This document shows, one piece after another, positions 7,104-13,577 of a DNA stretch of 13,626 nt. Numbering within the stretch: position 1 is the stretch's first letter; every line of letters starts with the position of its first letter. Position numbers and translations under genes: made by a program. The notes beneath the pieces were generated by a model. That model saw only the letters and a program-made list of their open reading frames with translations, was not told the DNA's origin and searched no databases. Source of the DNA: Clostridia bacterium (GTDB lineage: Bacteria > Bacillota_A > Clostridia > Oscillospirales > CAG-272); contig JAFTRT010000168.1 in NCBI GenBank assembly GCA_017462145.1, positions 1 to 13,626 on the forward strand, read 5' to 3'.

Positions 7104-8357
7104 TCAGTTTTCTTCGGGCTCCTCCCACGCAGGGATGGAAGCGTACAAAATATGGGGTTTATGATCACTGGTCAGGAATGAAATATCGTCGGTGAGCACA
7201 CGGTAGTCATGGAAATCTACCGTATTCTTGGTAGGACCGTAGGTCATCACGTAGTCAATGCACTGCTCCCAAGGGCGAAAATCGGGCTGATGACAATACT
7301 GATACCGATTCTCTTCGGCAATATATTGAGGTGCTAAGAACGGGGAGACGGGGGTTGCCTGGGGGATCAGATCCCGCACGTTAACCATGTCACCCTCCAA
7401 CAGGACACGGATTGCCTCGGAACTCATACCGGAGTTATAGTCACCACCGGTGATGACGGGGATACCGGGGAAATGCTGTTGGATCATGCGAACAGCCTTG
7501 AGCATAGAGCGTGCATCATCTGCACGGTATTGGTTCCCCAGCTCATGGTCTCTGTTGGCATTGGAGTCTGCGGCAAAGTGAGAGTTGACCACGGCACAGG
7601 TGGGCTTATCGCTGTCTACATCCGCAAAGACGGCCCAAATATTATTCTTATCCCCTCGACGGGCTCTCTGATAGCCGCACTCAATGGGATAGATCTTTCT
7701 GGAATTGAAATAAATGGGATTCCCGTAACCAAAACGACGGAAACGGATCTCACTGTAGCCCAACTGCTTCAAGCCTGCAAACACGTTGGCGGCCTGTTCA
7801 TAATGAGGATTGGATACCTCTTGGAAGCCGATAATATCGGGCATATATTCACGGTAGATTTCCATTGCCAGATCTCCTCGATTGCTCAAAGGATTCCATG
7901 CAATGGTATAGCCCCAAATGTTATGGAACAAAAAGCTGTACTCGTCATCCTTGGTCAGGCGAACAGGATGGGTTACCTCACCGGTCAGGCACGTTCCCAA
8001 TTCCAAGCGAACGTCACCCTCTTCCTCCATTTTGGAAGCCAAGGCCGCCAAAACATCCTCATATCCGAAGAGAGTATCGCTGACCGCCTCCACCGCATAA
8101 CGCCCCACGGTGATCTTATAGGTATTCTTGGCATCGGGCACGATCGTAGTACGGTTGGTCTTACCAAGGCAAATCTCAAAATGTTCTCTCTTGCTGTCCT
8201 CGTCTGCCACCACCGGAACCGTGACCTCGGACAGAGCAAATATCTTCTTGGAAAGCTCCTCTGCCAAATACTGCTCTACCGGCTTTCCCTTGGGATAAAC
8301 GATCCGAAAATGGGGAGAGACCTTGTGTTTTCCAAAATAAATTTTCTTGGGCTCCAT
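7104..8357 (-). CDS. EEP domain protein with glycosidase-type N-terminal domain, copy 2 (tandem paralogue)
   Basis: Paralogue of the downstream gene, and first in its transcript. The 417-residue product has the same order: N-terminal GH20b/GH67N-like domain (about 16-115, EQYLAEELSKKIFALS then ICLGKTNR) and an EEP catalytic domain with N146, E180 (FQEV), H260, D306 and N308 (GGDYN), D368 (CIDYV) and D398/H399 (TSDHKPH) all kept. Around residues 140-230 the two proteins are nearly identical; the N-terminal domains and the stretch near 232-285 differ most, as expected for paralogues with changed substrate choice. The ATG at 8357 has GGAGG 7 bases upstream; an in-frame ATG at 8393 lies inside the leader and lacks a ribosome site. 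No signal peptide is seen. It has its own promoter and a leader hairpin. Product name beyond EEP family is not justified. Confidence 0.82.
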   Translation of the reverse strand: MEPKKIYFGKHKVSPHFRIVYPKGKPVEQYLAEELSKKIFALSEVTVPVVADEDSKREHFEICLGKTNRTTIVPDAKNTYKITVGRYAVEAVSDTLFGYEDVLAALASKMEEEGDVRLELGTCLTGEVTHPVRLTKDDEYSFLFHNIWGYTIAWNPLSNRGDLAMEIYREYMPDIIGFQEVSNPHYEQAANVFAGLKQLGYSEIRFRRFGYGNPIYFNSRKIYPIECGYQRARRGDKNNIWAVFADVDSDKPTCAVVNSHFAADSNANRDHELGNQYRADDARSMLKAVRMIQQHFPGIPVITGGDYNSGMSSEAIRVLLEGDMVNVRDLIPQATPVSPFLAPQYIAEENRYQYCHQPDFRPWEQCIDYVMTYGPTKNTVDFHDYRVLTDDISFLTSDHKPHILYASIPAWEEPEEN

Positions 8358-8385
8358 CTTGTTTCCTCCAATTCTGAACTGAATG

Positions 8386-8401
8386 AAAGGCAAAAGCCTT
8401 T
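8386..8401 (-). repeat. Palindrome in the leader of the EEP operon
   Basis: AAAGGC-AAAA-GCCTTT is a perfect 6-bp inverted repeat with a 4-base centre. The likely transcription start near 8403 places it at the very 5' end of the mRNA. It could be a stabilising 5' stem-loop or a repressor operator at +1; which is not decidable by eye. Confidence 0.5.
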
Positions 8402-8409
8402 ACAGGGTT

Positions 8410-8438
8410 ATCTTACCATATTTGACCGTACCCGTCAA
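8410..8438 (-). promoter_or_regulatory. Sigma-A promoter for the EEP gene pair
   Basis: On the minus strand TTGACG (8433-8438), a 17-base spacer and TAAGAT (8410-8415); each box has one mismatch. It lies between the folC stop (8477) and the ATG at 8357, so the EEP pair need not depend on the folate operon promoter. No convincing terminator separates it from folC; only an A/T-only hairpin is seen near 8448-8472. Confidence 0.72.
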
Positions 8439-8476
8439 GCCGTTTTTTGATTTTTTTCGGACAAAAATCAACCACA

Positions 8477-9739
8477 TCAAAAAAGCGGATACAGGGAGGC
8501 GTAAACGTAAAGCGATCCCAGACAAATTAAGGGGGTTCCCGTTTTCTTGGCACATTCCTTGGCGGCGGCATAAGCCGCTTCGATGGTGTCAAAGGAACGG
8601 GCGGAGATCCCGGCCTGTTCCAAAACAGCGGCATATTCCTCGGCCGGCAGGGCTCTGGGAGACGGAGGTGTCAGCGTGAAGGCCTGCTCGGCTACCGTAG
8701 CAAGCATAGCCGCAATTTCGGTATAATCTTTATCCCGAAGAACACCGGTCAGCAAATACACCTTTTTACCGCCGAAATAGTGGCGGATACTGCGAACAGC
8801 CTGCTCGATTCCTTGGGGATTATGAGCACCGTCAAATATCACAAGGGGCTTTTCGCAAACCCGTTCAAAGCGTCCGTGCCACGAAGCACTTCGAAGTCCC
8901 TTCTCCACGGCAACCTCAGGAATGGCAAGGCCTTGGCTACGCAACAGCTCAACGCCCTCCAAAACCGTGGCGGCGTTGCGGGGCTGATACAAGCCAAGCA
9001 AGGAAATAAACACATCCTTTCGATCCCGATAATCAAATCTGCTTCCACACAAATCTGCGCGGACGTGTCGAAGCGCACGGTGATCCACGGCCGTAAAGGA
9101 TGAACCCTTACATTGTGCCGTCTCTTCGATGACAGCTCTTGCCTGCGGATCGTCTCCCCCAAAGAGGACGGGCACGCCGTTCTTGATGATCCCCGCCTTT
9201 TCTGCGGCGATCTGCTCCACGGTATCTCCCAAAATTGCCGTATGCTCCAGAGCGATCCCCGTAATGACCGACAAAAGAGGAGTCTCGATCACGTTGGTGG
9301 AATCCAAACGTCCGCCAAGCCCCGCCTCCAATACCACCACGTCGCATTGCTTTCTGCGGAAATATTCAAAGGCAATGGCTGTGATCAGCTCGAATTCGGT
9401 GGGTTTATCGGTCATACTGTCCGCCACAGGGCGAACGTACTCGGTCAGCTCAGCCAGCTCCTCATCCGAAATATTTTCTCCGTTGACCTGCATCCGTTCA
9501 TGGAAGGTGCGGATATAGGGGGAGGTATAAAGTCCCGTCCGATAGCCCGCCTGCCGCAGAATGGACTCGGTCATAGCACAAAAGGAGCCCTTTCCGTTGG
9601 TGCCCGCCACGTGGATGAATTTCAGATCCCGCTCGGGATGCCCCAGCTTTTGGCAGAGCTCGGAGATCCGCTCCAGTCCGGGTTTACAAAAGCACCAGTT
9701 GATGCTGTGGATATACTCAATGGCTTCTTGATAATTCAT
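8477..9739 (-). CDS. folC: Folylpolyglutamate synthase / dihydrofolate synthase (FolC)
   Basis: Cytoplasmic ATP-dependent ligase that adds glutamate to folates, keeping them in the cell, and in many bacteria also makes dihydrofolate from dihydropteroate. The 420-residue product has the Mur-ligase-like P-loop GTNGKGS (46-52), the LEAGLGGRLDSTN stretch (137-149), EHTAILG with H166, EKAGIIK (180-186) where family members carry the active-site lysine, and the C-terminal-domain motif FDGAHNPQG (302-310). Length is normal. The ATG at 9739 has GAGG about 8 bases upstream, overlapping the end of folT, whose stop is only 9 bases away, so translation is probably coupled. It belongs to the THF-riboswitch-controlled folT-folC operon, so import and trapping of folate should be adjusted together. 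Whether it is mono- or bifunctional cannot be told. Confidence 0.95.
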   Translation of the reverse strand: MNYQEAIEYIHSINWCFCKPGLERISELCQKLGHPERDLKFIHVAGTNGKGSFCAMTESILRQAGYRTGLYTSPYIRTFHERMQVNGENISDEELAELTEYVRPVADSMTDKPTEFELITAIAFEYFRRKQCDVVVLEAGLGGRLDSTNVIETPLLSVITGIALEHTAILGDTVEQIAAEKAGIIKNGVPVLFGGDDPQARAVIEETAQCKGSSFTAVDHRALRHVRADLCGSRFDYRDRKDVFISLLGLYQPRNAATVLEGVELLRSQGLAIPEVAVEKGLRSASWHGRFERVCEKPLVIFDGAHNPQGIEQAVRSIRHYFGGKKVYLLTGVLRDKDYTEIAAMLATVAEQAFTLTPPSPRALPAEEYAAVLEQAGISARSFDTIEAAYAAAKECAKKTGTPLICLGSLYVYASLYPLF

Positions 9740-9748
9740 CTGGATACC

Positions 9749-10282
9749 TCAAAGTTTTTCTATAATCCGACGGAAGGACCGACGGCGGAAGAGCCAGCAA
9801 AGCAGCAGGATCTCAAGGGAAGCAATGACCAAGTACAGGGGAATTCGAACCAACACCGCCCAACTGTAATATTGGAACAAACCAATGGTTTTGACGATCA
9901 TGGAGCCAACCACGTGAGCCAACGCTCCCGACAGGACGATCTGCAAGCTTCCCTGCTTTCGCACAGCAAAGCGAGCCACCAGCCCCGACGTAACGCCCAC
10001 CAACAATGCCCCTAACGTGACCACCAGGTTGGGGGGATAGGTCTGGGGAGACAGCAAATAGCTGATCAGATCGGAAGCCGCTCCGACCACACCGCCCACC
10101 ACAGGGCCAAACAAGATCCCGGACAGAATAATGGGCAGATTTTCAAAGGTGATGCGAAGTAAGCCATTGGAAAAATTCAATGCGGTCTTACAAACAATAC
10201 CGATGATCACGCTCATGGCCGTCAGCATGGCCGCTGCGGTCAAAGCCCGAATACTGGAAAACAGCTTTTTGTTTTGTTGCAT
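9749..10282 (-). CDS. folT: Folate-specific ECF transporter S component (FolT type)
   Basis: Membrane substrate-binding subunit of an energy-coupling factor importer; it would work with shared ECF ATPases and EcfT encoded elsewhere. The 177-residue product has about six hydrophobic segments and a short-side-chain first helix (ALTAAAMLTAM, 13-23) of the kind that contacts EcfT. The block LRITFENLPIILSGILFGP (42-60), followed by GGVVGAASDLISYLL, is characteristic of FolT-like S components. The assignment to folate rests on that similarity plus two independent context clues: the THF riboswitch in its leader and folC 9 bases downstream. Its start at 10282 follows GGAAAGGAGGA with a 7-T spacer; that ribosome site is the 3' arm of a predicted sequestering helix. 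Without context the best label would be a vitamin ECF S component. Confidence 0.9.
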   Translation of the reverse strand: MQQNKKLFSSIRALTAAAMLTAMSVIIGIVCKTALNFSNGLLRITFENLPIILSGILFGPVVGGVVGAASDLISYLLSPQTYPPNLVVTLGALLVGVTSGLVARFAVRKQGSLQIVLSGALAHVVGSMIVKTIGLFQYYSWAVLVRIPLYLVIASLEILLLCWLFRRRSFRRIIEKL

Positions 10283-10289
10283 AAAAAAA

Positions 10290-10329
10290 TCCTCCTTTCC
10301 TCAACTGCATAGGGCGCGGGAAAGAAGGA
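10290..10329 (-). promoter_or_regulatory. Ribosome-site-sequestering helix (riboswitch expression platform)
   Basis: In the folT mRNA, UCCUUCUUUCC (positions 10329-10319) can pair over 11 bases with GGAAAGGAGGA (10300-10290), with one U-G wobble and an 18-base loop. The second arm is the folT Shine-Dalgarno sequence. The helix is followed at once by seven U residues and then the AUG, so it could also act as an intrinsic terminator. The natural reading is an OFF structure formed when THF binds the aptamer just upstream. Confidence 0.72.
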
Positions 10330-10357
10330 ACGAGCCATTCTTCGGTTGCCGTATGAA

Positions 10358-10447
10358 GCGGGATGCAGAATACCAACCGCAAGCCTCTCGACTTTTCGTT
10401 CCGCAGACAACTCCCCGTCCCGCAGACACTTGACGCCCGTATTCTTA
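10358..10447 (-). ncRNA. Tetrahydrofolate (THF) riboswitch aptamer
   Basis: Read on the minus strand, the leader matches the THF riboswitch layout. A P1 helix pairs AGAATAC (10445-10439) with GTATTCT (10373-10367). Conserved single-stranded elements follow: GGGCGTCAAGTG near the 5' side, GAACGA and GAGAGGCTTGCGGTTGG toward the 3' side, and GCATCC straight after P1. The P3 loop carries GGGA (10415-10412) that can pair with TCCC (10363-10360), matching the known pseudoknot. The order and spacing agree with the described Eubacterium siraeum-type aptamer as I recall it. It sits 75 bases upstream of a FolT-type gene, the classic target. The P3 stem here relies on several G-U pairs. Confidence 0.88.
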
Positions 10448-10466
10448 CTCTTCTTACTGATGTTTG

Positions 10467-10480
10467 GCCGCAACTGCGGC
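10467..10480 (-). repeat. Small hairpin at the 5' end of the folT leader
   Basis: GCCGC-AGTT-GCGGC forms a 5-bp GC stem with a tetraloop about 8 bases after the predicted transcription start and before the riboswitch. It may protect the 5' end of the long leader; no regulatory role is shown. Confidence 0.45.
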
Positions 10481-10494
10481 TCTTGATATTCACC

Positions 10495-10523
10495 ATTATA
10501 AACAAAAAGCCGGATTCTGTCAA
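10495..10523 (-). promoter_or_regulatory. Consensus sigma-A promoter for the folT-folC operon
   Basis: On the minus strand TTGACA (10518-10523), a 17-base spacer and TATAAT (10495-10500) match the consensus exactly. Transcription from near 10488 gives a leader of about 205 bases that carries the riboswitch and the ribosome-site helix. The 10283-10630 stretch between folT and the hydrolase gene is thus fully regulatory and holds no protein gene. Confidence 0.85.
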
Positions 10524-10530
10524 TAGAATC
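10513..10530. promoter_or_regulatory. Inverted repeat overlapping the folT -35 box
   Basis: GATTCT and AGAATC form perfect 6-base arms around a 6-base centre. The left half overlaps the folT -35 by one base and the centre contains the rest of it. A protein bound here could block folT transcription or act on the divergent hydrolase promoter. It could also be chance. Confidence 0.35.
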
Positions 10531-10536
10531 GGAAAA

Positions 10537-10549
10537 AAAATCAGATTTT
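10537..10549. promoter_or_regulatory. Palindrome directly upstream of the hydrolase -35 box
   Basis: AAAATC-A-GATTTT is a perfect 13-base palindrome ending 2 bases before the TTGCAT -35 of the hydrolase gene. The size and position suit an operator or activator site, but A/T-rich palindromes arise easily. Confidence 0.35.
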
Positions 10550-10551
10550 CC

Positions 10552-10580
10552 TTGCATTTTTTTCTCTCCTGTGTTACAAT
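10552..10580 (+). promoter_or_regulatory. Sigma-A promoter for the alpha/beta hydrolase gene
   Basis: TTGCAT (10552-10557), a 17-base spacer and TACAAT (10575-10580), with a TGT just before the -10 giving an extended -10. Transcription would begin near 10586, about 45 bases before the chosen ATG. Confidence 0.72.
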
Positions 10581-10630
10581 ACCTCTTGAGGGGCATTGCC
10601 CGAAAACAAATGAATAAAGAAGGTATGACC

Positions 10631-11446
10631 ATGATGTATCAAGTACTTCCTGTTGGCACATACACCGACAGTACCATGACGCTGATGATCCATGAAGAGC
10701 CCGGAGAGGCACGTCCTGCCGTGGTGGTCTTTCCCGGAGGCGGCTACCGCTTTCTGTCCGCCCGTGAAGCCGATCCCATTGCACGTTTTTACTATGACAA
10801 CGGGATGAACGTCTGTCTGCTTCGCTACTCGGTGGGTGAGGGTGCCAAAAACCACGTTCCTGCGATTCAGGGCGGTCTGGCCGTCAAGTGGATGCGAGAG
10901 CATGCCGCCGAGACCAATACAGACCCCCATCGGATCGTCACCTGCGGTTTTTCTGCGGGAGGACACGCCGCCGCTTCCACCGGTGTCTATTGGAACCATC
11001 CCACGGTTCGGGCAGGCGTTGGAGTGGAGGACGGTGCACCCGAAGGCATCAACCGCCCGGACGGCATGATCTTGTCCTATGCCGTCCTCACCGTAGGAGA
11101 ATTCACCCATAAAGGTACAGCAAGACACGCTGCGGGCAAGGAAACGCTGACCGAGGAGGATATCAAGGAATATTCCATTGAACAAAATGTGGATGCCACC
11201 ACACCTCCCGCATTCCTTTGGCACACCTTTACCGACGGTGCCGTACCGGTAGAGAACGCCATTTTCATGATGGACGCCATGGCCAAGGTAAAGGTTCCTT
11301 TTGAAGCACATATCTTTCCCGAGGGTCCCCACGGACTTTCTCTGTGCAATGAGCTGACATGGGAGGGCAAGGCCGAGGCTTTCAATCCTCACGCCGCTGT
11401 TTGGGCTGACTTGTCCGTGAAGTGGATTCTGGATTGTGTAAAATAA
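10631..11446 (+). CDS. Alpha/beta hydrolase, esterase-like (possible carbohydrate acetylesterase)
   Basis: Probable intracellular ester hydrolase. The 271-residue product shows the alpha/beta-hydrolase set: oxyanion-loop PGGGY (35-39), nucleophile elbow GFSAGG with S108, and likely triad partners D202 (HTFTDGAVP) and H234 (EGPHG). This pattern is shared with small acetylxylan-esterase-like and carboxylesterase proteins of gut Clostridia, which suits the GH43 and sugar enzymes nearby; the substrate remains an inference. No signal peptide is seen, so it would act on imported oligosaccharides or small esters. The start is uncertain: ATGs at 10625, 10631 and 10634 all follow GAAGG (10619-10623), and 10631 or 10634 has the best spacing. 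An ATG at 10610 is possible but has a weaker site. A strong hairpin follows the stop. Divergent from folT. Confidence 0.85.
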   Translation: MMYQVLPVGTYTDSTMTLMIHEEPGEARPAVVVFPGGGYRFLSAREADPIARFYYDNGMNVCLLRYSVGEGAKNHVPAIQGGLAVKWMREHAAETNTDPHRIVTCGFSAGGHAAASTGVYWNHPTVRAGVGVEDGAPEGINRPDGMILSYAVLTVGEFTHKGTARHAAGKETLTEEDIKEYSIEQNVDATTPPAFLWHTFTDGAVPVENAIFMMDAMAKVKVPFEAHIFPEGPHGLSLCNELTWEGKAEAFNPHAAVWADLSVKWILDCVK

Positions 11447-11466
11447 GAAACAAACTGTCTGTAAAC

Positions 11467-11500
11467 ACCAATCGCACGGGCTTTGCCCGTGCGATTGGTT
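11467..11500 (+). terminator. Terminator of the hydrolase gene
   Basis: ACCAATCGCACGGGC (11467-11481), loop TTT, and its exact complement (11485-11499) form a 15-bp stem with a short T run after it, about 20 bases past the hydrolase stop. A strong intrinsic terminator, possibly working in both directions. Confidence 0.82.
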
Positions 11501-11518
11501 TGAATGGATAAAAGCAAT

Positions 11519-11554
11519 GGAAGGGGGACTTTCTTTTGAGAAAGTCCCCCTTCT
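11519..11554. terminator. Second strong hairpin between the convergent genes
   Basis: AAGGGGGACTTTCT (11521-11534), loop TTTG, and the exact complement (11539-11552) form 14 bp, extendable by one G-C and one G-T pair. It ends 15 bases from the stop of the minus-strand TIM-barrel gene and probably terminates it, though its T tract on that side is weak (CCTTCCATTGC). Confidence 0.7.
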
Positions 11555-11568
11555 TGCATCTGATACCA

Positions 11569-12537
11569 TTATGCCCAGCTCATGGTGGTGGGCTTTTCTT
11601 CCTCAATGACGATATCCTTCAAGAAGGTAACCGCCTTGCGCAGACCTTCGTCAATGGACATCACGCTGTCCTCGTGCTCAATCGACAGAACCTTGTCATA
11701 ACCGCAAAGGCGGAGGTTGGAAACCAGATCTCTCCAGTAGCTCTCGTTGTTTCCGTAGCCCACAGTGCGGAATACCCAAGAGCGCTCCAGCTCACGGCCA
11801 TAGTGCTTGGTATCCAACACACCGTTGACGGCGGTGTTGTACTTGTCGATCTTGGTGTCTTTCGCATGAACGTGATAAATCGCACCCTTCAGTGCACGGA
11901 TGGCTGCAACGGGATCGATTCCCTGCCAGATCAAGTGCGAGGGGTCAAAGTTTGCGCCAATCACATCGCCAACCGCCCCACGAAGCTTCAAAAGCGTTTC
12001 GGGGTTATACACGCAGAAGCCGGGGTGCATCTCAAAGGCGATATGGCTCACACCGTGTGCCTTGGCAAAAGCAGCAGTTTCTACCCAATAGGGGATCAGC
12101 TTTTCCTTCCACTGCCATTCCAAAATTTCTACGTAATCGTCCGGCCATGCACAGGTGACCCAGTTGGGCAGCTTGGCGTTCTCGTGGTCACCGGGACAGC
12201 CCGAAAAAGTGATCACGGTATCGATGCCCAGCTTTTCTGCCAACAAAACGGCATCCTTAAAATCACGGTCATAGGAAGCTGCGATCTCACGGTTGGGATG
12301 AACGGGATTGCCGTGGCAGGCCAATGCACAGATCTCCACATCATATTTTTGGAAGGTAGCCACAAATTCATCCAGCTTCTTGCTGTCAGCCAACAGCTCT
12401 GCGGGATTGCAATGTGCCTTTCCGGGATATCCGCCCGCTCCGATCTCCACCGTGTGGACGCCGAGGCCGGTCAGGATCTTCAGAGTTTCATCCAAAGTTT
12501 TTGCGCCATAAAGATTGGCAAGTACGCTTAATTTCAT
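11569..12537 (-). CDS. Sugar phosphate isomerase/epimerase-like TIM-barrel protein
   Basis: Member of the xylose-isomerase-like TIM-barrel family, probably a metal-dependent sugar or sugar-phosphate isomerase, epimerase or inositol-type dehydratase. In the 322-residue product the four usual metal ligands can be placed: E169 (FEMHPGF), D198 (NFDPSH), H224 (HVHAKD) and E287 (SIEHED); H201 follows D198 in the family's DPSH motif. AKDTK and the central long insert around 120-150 are also common in these proteins. The ATG at 12537 has GAAAGGA 6 bases upstream. It lies 42 bases after hprK on the same strand with no terminator visible, so co-transcription is likely. Such proteins are often paired with Gfo/Idh oxidoreductases; one lies in this window but about 10 kb away. 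Exact substrate unknown. Confidence 0.87.
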   Translation of the reverse strand: MKLSVLANLYGAKTLDETLKILTGLGVHTVEIGAGGYPGKAHCNPAELLADSKKLDEFVATFQKYDVEICALACHGNPVHPNREIAASYDRDFKDAVLLAEKLGIDTVITFSGCPGDHENAKLPNWVTCAWPDDYVEILEWQWKEKLIPYWVETAAFAKAHGVSHIAFEMHPGFCVYNPETLLKLRGAVGDVIGANFDPSHLIWQGIDPVAAIRALKGAIYHVHAKDTKIDKYNTAVNGVLDTKHYGRELERSWVFRTVGYGNNESYWRDLVSNLRLCGYDKVLSIEHEDSVMSIDEGLRKAVTFLKDIVIEEEKPTTMSWA

Positions 12538-12579
12538 GTTTGATTCCTTTCTTTGTGTTCAAAATTTATGATGAATGAT

Positions 12580-13524
12580 TTATAATGACTGTTCTTCCGG
12601 AAATTCCTGTTCCATCAGACGTTTGTTAAAATCCTCCGCCGTGTTATAGCCCATACGCTTTTGGCGGTTATTCATGGCGGCAATCTCCAACACCACGGCC
12701 ATATTTCGTCCCGGATGAACGGGAATGGTGAGAGCGGGGATTTCGATTCCGAGAATGTTCTCGGTCTCTTCATCCAAGCCAAAGCGATCATACACCTTTT
12801 CGGGATTCCAATGCTCCAGCTTGATGACCATGTTGATCTTTTCGGTATCCTTGACCGAACCCATACCAAAGAGACGGCGAACGTCCACAATACCGATGCC
12901 TCGCAACTCGATATAATATCGGATCAGTGCGGGAGCGGTTCCAACCAGTGTTTTGGAGGACACTCGTTTGATCTCAACGGCATCGTCTGCGATCAAACGG
13001 TGACCTCGCTTAACCAGCTCGATGGCAGTCTCACTCTTTCCGATGCCGCTGTCGCCCAAGATCAGCATACCCTCGCCGTACACCTCCACAAACACGCCGT
13101 GGCACGTGATACGGGGTGCAAGACTGGTATTCAGCGATGCAATCAAGGAGGCGGAAAAGGAGCTGGTACGCAACTCGGTGCGGAGCACGGGAACGCCAAA
13201 CTGCTTTGCAGATTGAAGCATCTCTTCAAATGGCTCAAGTCCGGTGGTCAGCACTAAAGCAACGGGCTTCAAGGAAAAGAATTCCTGTAAACGAAGAACA
13301 CGATCCTCCTTTTTAAGCTCGGCCAAATACCGATTTTCTGCCCGTCCGATCACCTGAATCCGATAGGGCTCAAACACCTCCGTAAAGCCGGTCAATGCAA
13401 GACCGGGGCGGCTGATCTCGGGGCTGGATACTCGGATGGATTCCCCATTTTCGGGCCAATAGAGCTGTTCCAAATGAAATTCGTTGACCAGATCGGTCAG
13501 CAAGATGCTGTATTTGGATTCCAT
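12580..13524 (-). CDS. hprK: HPr kinase/phosphorylase (HprK)
   Basis: Bifunctional cytoplasmic enzyme that phosphorylates and dephosphorylates Ser46 of HPr (and Crh in some species), the switch for CcpA-dependent carbon catabolite repression in low-GC Gram-positives. The 314-residue product has an N-terminal domain (about 1-130) and the kinase domain with P-loop GDSGIGKS (157-164), the DD pair (D180, D181), the HprK signature region IELRGIGIVDVRRLFG (205-220) and the C-terminal HPGRNMAVVLEIAAMNNRQK (270-289). Length is normal for the family. The ATG at 13524 follows GGAAAGGAAG. In many Bacillota hprK is joined to lgt or similar genes; here it is followed by a sugar isomerase-like gene, a less common neighbour. 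Confidence 0.96.
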   Translation of the reverse strand: MESKYSILLTDLVNEFHLEQLYWPENGESIRVSSPEISRPGLALTGFTEVFEPYRIQVIGRAENRYLAELKKEDRVLRLQEFFSLKPVALVLTTGLEPFEEMLQSAKQFGVPVLRTELRTSSFSASLIASLNTSLAPRITCHGVFVEVYGEGMLILGDSGIGKSETAIELVKRGHRLIADDAVEIKRVSSKTLVGTAPALIRYYIELRGIGIVDVRRLFGMGSVKDTEKINMVIKLEHWNPEKVYDRFGLDEETENILGIEIPALTIPVHPGRNMAVVLEIAAMNNRQKRMGYNTAEDFNKRLMEQEFPEEQSL

Positions 13525-13568
13525 GGTTCTCTTCCTTTCCGCCGAACACGGCAGTTGTTAACAAATCC

Positions 13569-13577
13569 ATTATATCA
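13569..13577 (-). promoter_or_regulatory. Extended -10 promoter for hprK
   Basis: On the minus strand TGATATAAT (13577-13569) is an extended -10; no good -35 is found (TTCCAT at the 17-base spacing), which suits extended -10 promoters. Transcription would start near 13562, inside the perfect palindrome TTGTTAACAA (13555-13564). A 4-bp GCCG/CGGC hairpin at 13541-13552 sits just before the ribosome site. Confidence 0.6.

Noticed and set aside
8448..8472. Hairpin after folC as a terminator
   Set aside because: The stem is almost entirely A-T and is followed by A residues, not T, on the coding strand; too weak to call.
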